Shown here: positions 63,863 through 64,000 of the stretch, one piece after another | Layout of the letters: the number at the start of each line of letters is the position of its first letter | Position numbering within the stretch: the stretch's first letter is position 1 | Source of the DNA: Aculops lycopersici | Taxonomy: Eukaryota > Arthropoda > Arachnida > Trombidiformes > Eriophyidae | NCBI GenBank assembly: GCA_015350385.1 | Contig: WNKI01000001.1 | Location: 8,251,599 to 8,315,598 of the forward strand | Reading direction: 5' to 3' | DNA length: 64,000 bases | Notes under the pieces: generated by a model | Databases searched by the model: none | What the model saw: the letters and a program-made list of their open reading frames with translations, nothing else | What the model was told of the DNA's origin: nothing | Program-made: the position numbers and the translations under genes

Positions 63863-63899
<37 letters not shown>
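63863..63899. repeat. (GA)n microsatellite
   Basis: About 18 uninterrupted GA units, the longest simple repeat in the window; GAGA-factor-type sites are possible. Confidence 0.9.
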
Positions 63900-63902
<3 letters not shown>

Positions 63903-64000
63903 TAGTACTACGAACGTTAGTTAGACGTACTACGACGCGAGGTCGGCCGACCGGTAAACGGTAAAGGAGTAAGAAGTAAGTCGAACCAAACCGTAAACCC

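Larger units (their letters stand above)
56553..64000. other. Gene-free right end of the window
   Basis: 7.4 kb after the deadenylase stop with only short simple-composition frames. Features seen: ATT run at 57023-57042, CT microsatellites (57887-57899, 58352-58368, 60391-60410), (AT)10 at 61061-61080, hairpins at 60245-60278 and 62409-62438, CATTC-like runs at 63624-63657, (GA)18 at 63863-63899, and many GCCACTTG octamers. No coding, tRNA or mobile element recognised. It may be the upstream region or 5' UTR of a gene to the right. Confidence 0.5.

Overview
The window is nuclear DNA from an animal, most likely an arthropod. Evidence for this is a secreted protein with type-2 chitin-binding domains, a PATJ/MUPP1-type PDZ protein, a Noto-class homeobox gene, a replication-dependent histone H4 gene with a 3' stem-loop, and conventional AATAAA poly(A) signals. 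Gene structure is unusual for an animal. Large conserved genes (pantothenate kinase, FTSJ3, XAB2/SYF1, beta-adaptin, MRPS27, UBE2H) are each one uninterrupted reading frame, and I can place only two introns in coding sequence (170 and 132 bp). Intron poverty combined with missing domains suggests a genomically reduced arthropod such as an acariform (possibly eriophyoid) mite. That is inference, not identification.

Layout. 0-2.2 kb: end of a PATJ/MUPP1-like PDZ gene (+) converging on pantothenate kinase (-). 2.2-10.5 kb: long non-coding stretch, probably regulatory. 10.5-14.3 kb: Gln/Thr-rich chitin-binding protein. 14.9-30.4 kb: gene-dense block holding a KASH-like protein (-), mini-CCDC6 (+), histone H4 (-), an ALDH16-like pseudoenzyme (+), FTSJ3 (-) divergent from XAB2 (+), a small basic protein (-), a CRAL-TRIO protein (+), MRPS27 (+) and a Gln-rich protein (-). 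32.9-35.1 kb: UBE2H (+) converging on a Noto-class homeobox gene (-), followed by about 4.8 kb upstream of the homeobox gene. 39.9-43.4 kb: beta-adaptin (-) and a Cys-rich secreted protein (-). 44.5-49.8 kb: a dishevelled-like DIX-DEP protein (+), two related type II membrane proteins (-) and a decayed third copy inside a segmental duplication. 52.9-56.6 kb: a CCR4/CNOT6-type deadenylase. 56.6-64 kb: no gene seen.

The genes belong to many unrelated housekeeping and signalling processes and do not form one pathway. The strongest pattern is that many members of conserved families lack a standard domain: dishevelled without PDZ, beta-adaptin without ear, MOSPD2-like without MSP, CCR4 without LRRs, CCDC6 cut to one third, ALDH16-like without recognisable catalytic residues, and a very short KASH protein. 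A second pattern is an 11-bp word, GCCACTTGTTG, that recurs 8 times, mostly in non-coding DNA.
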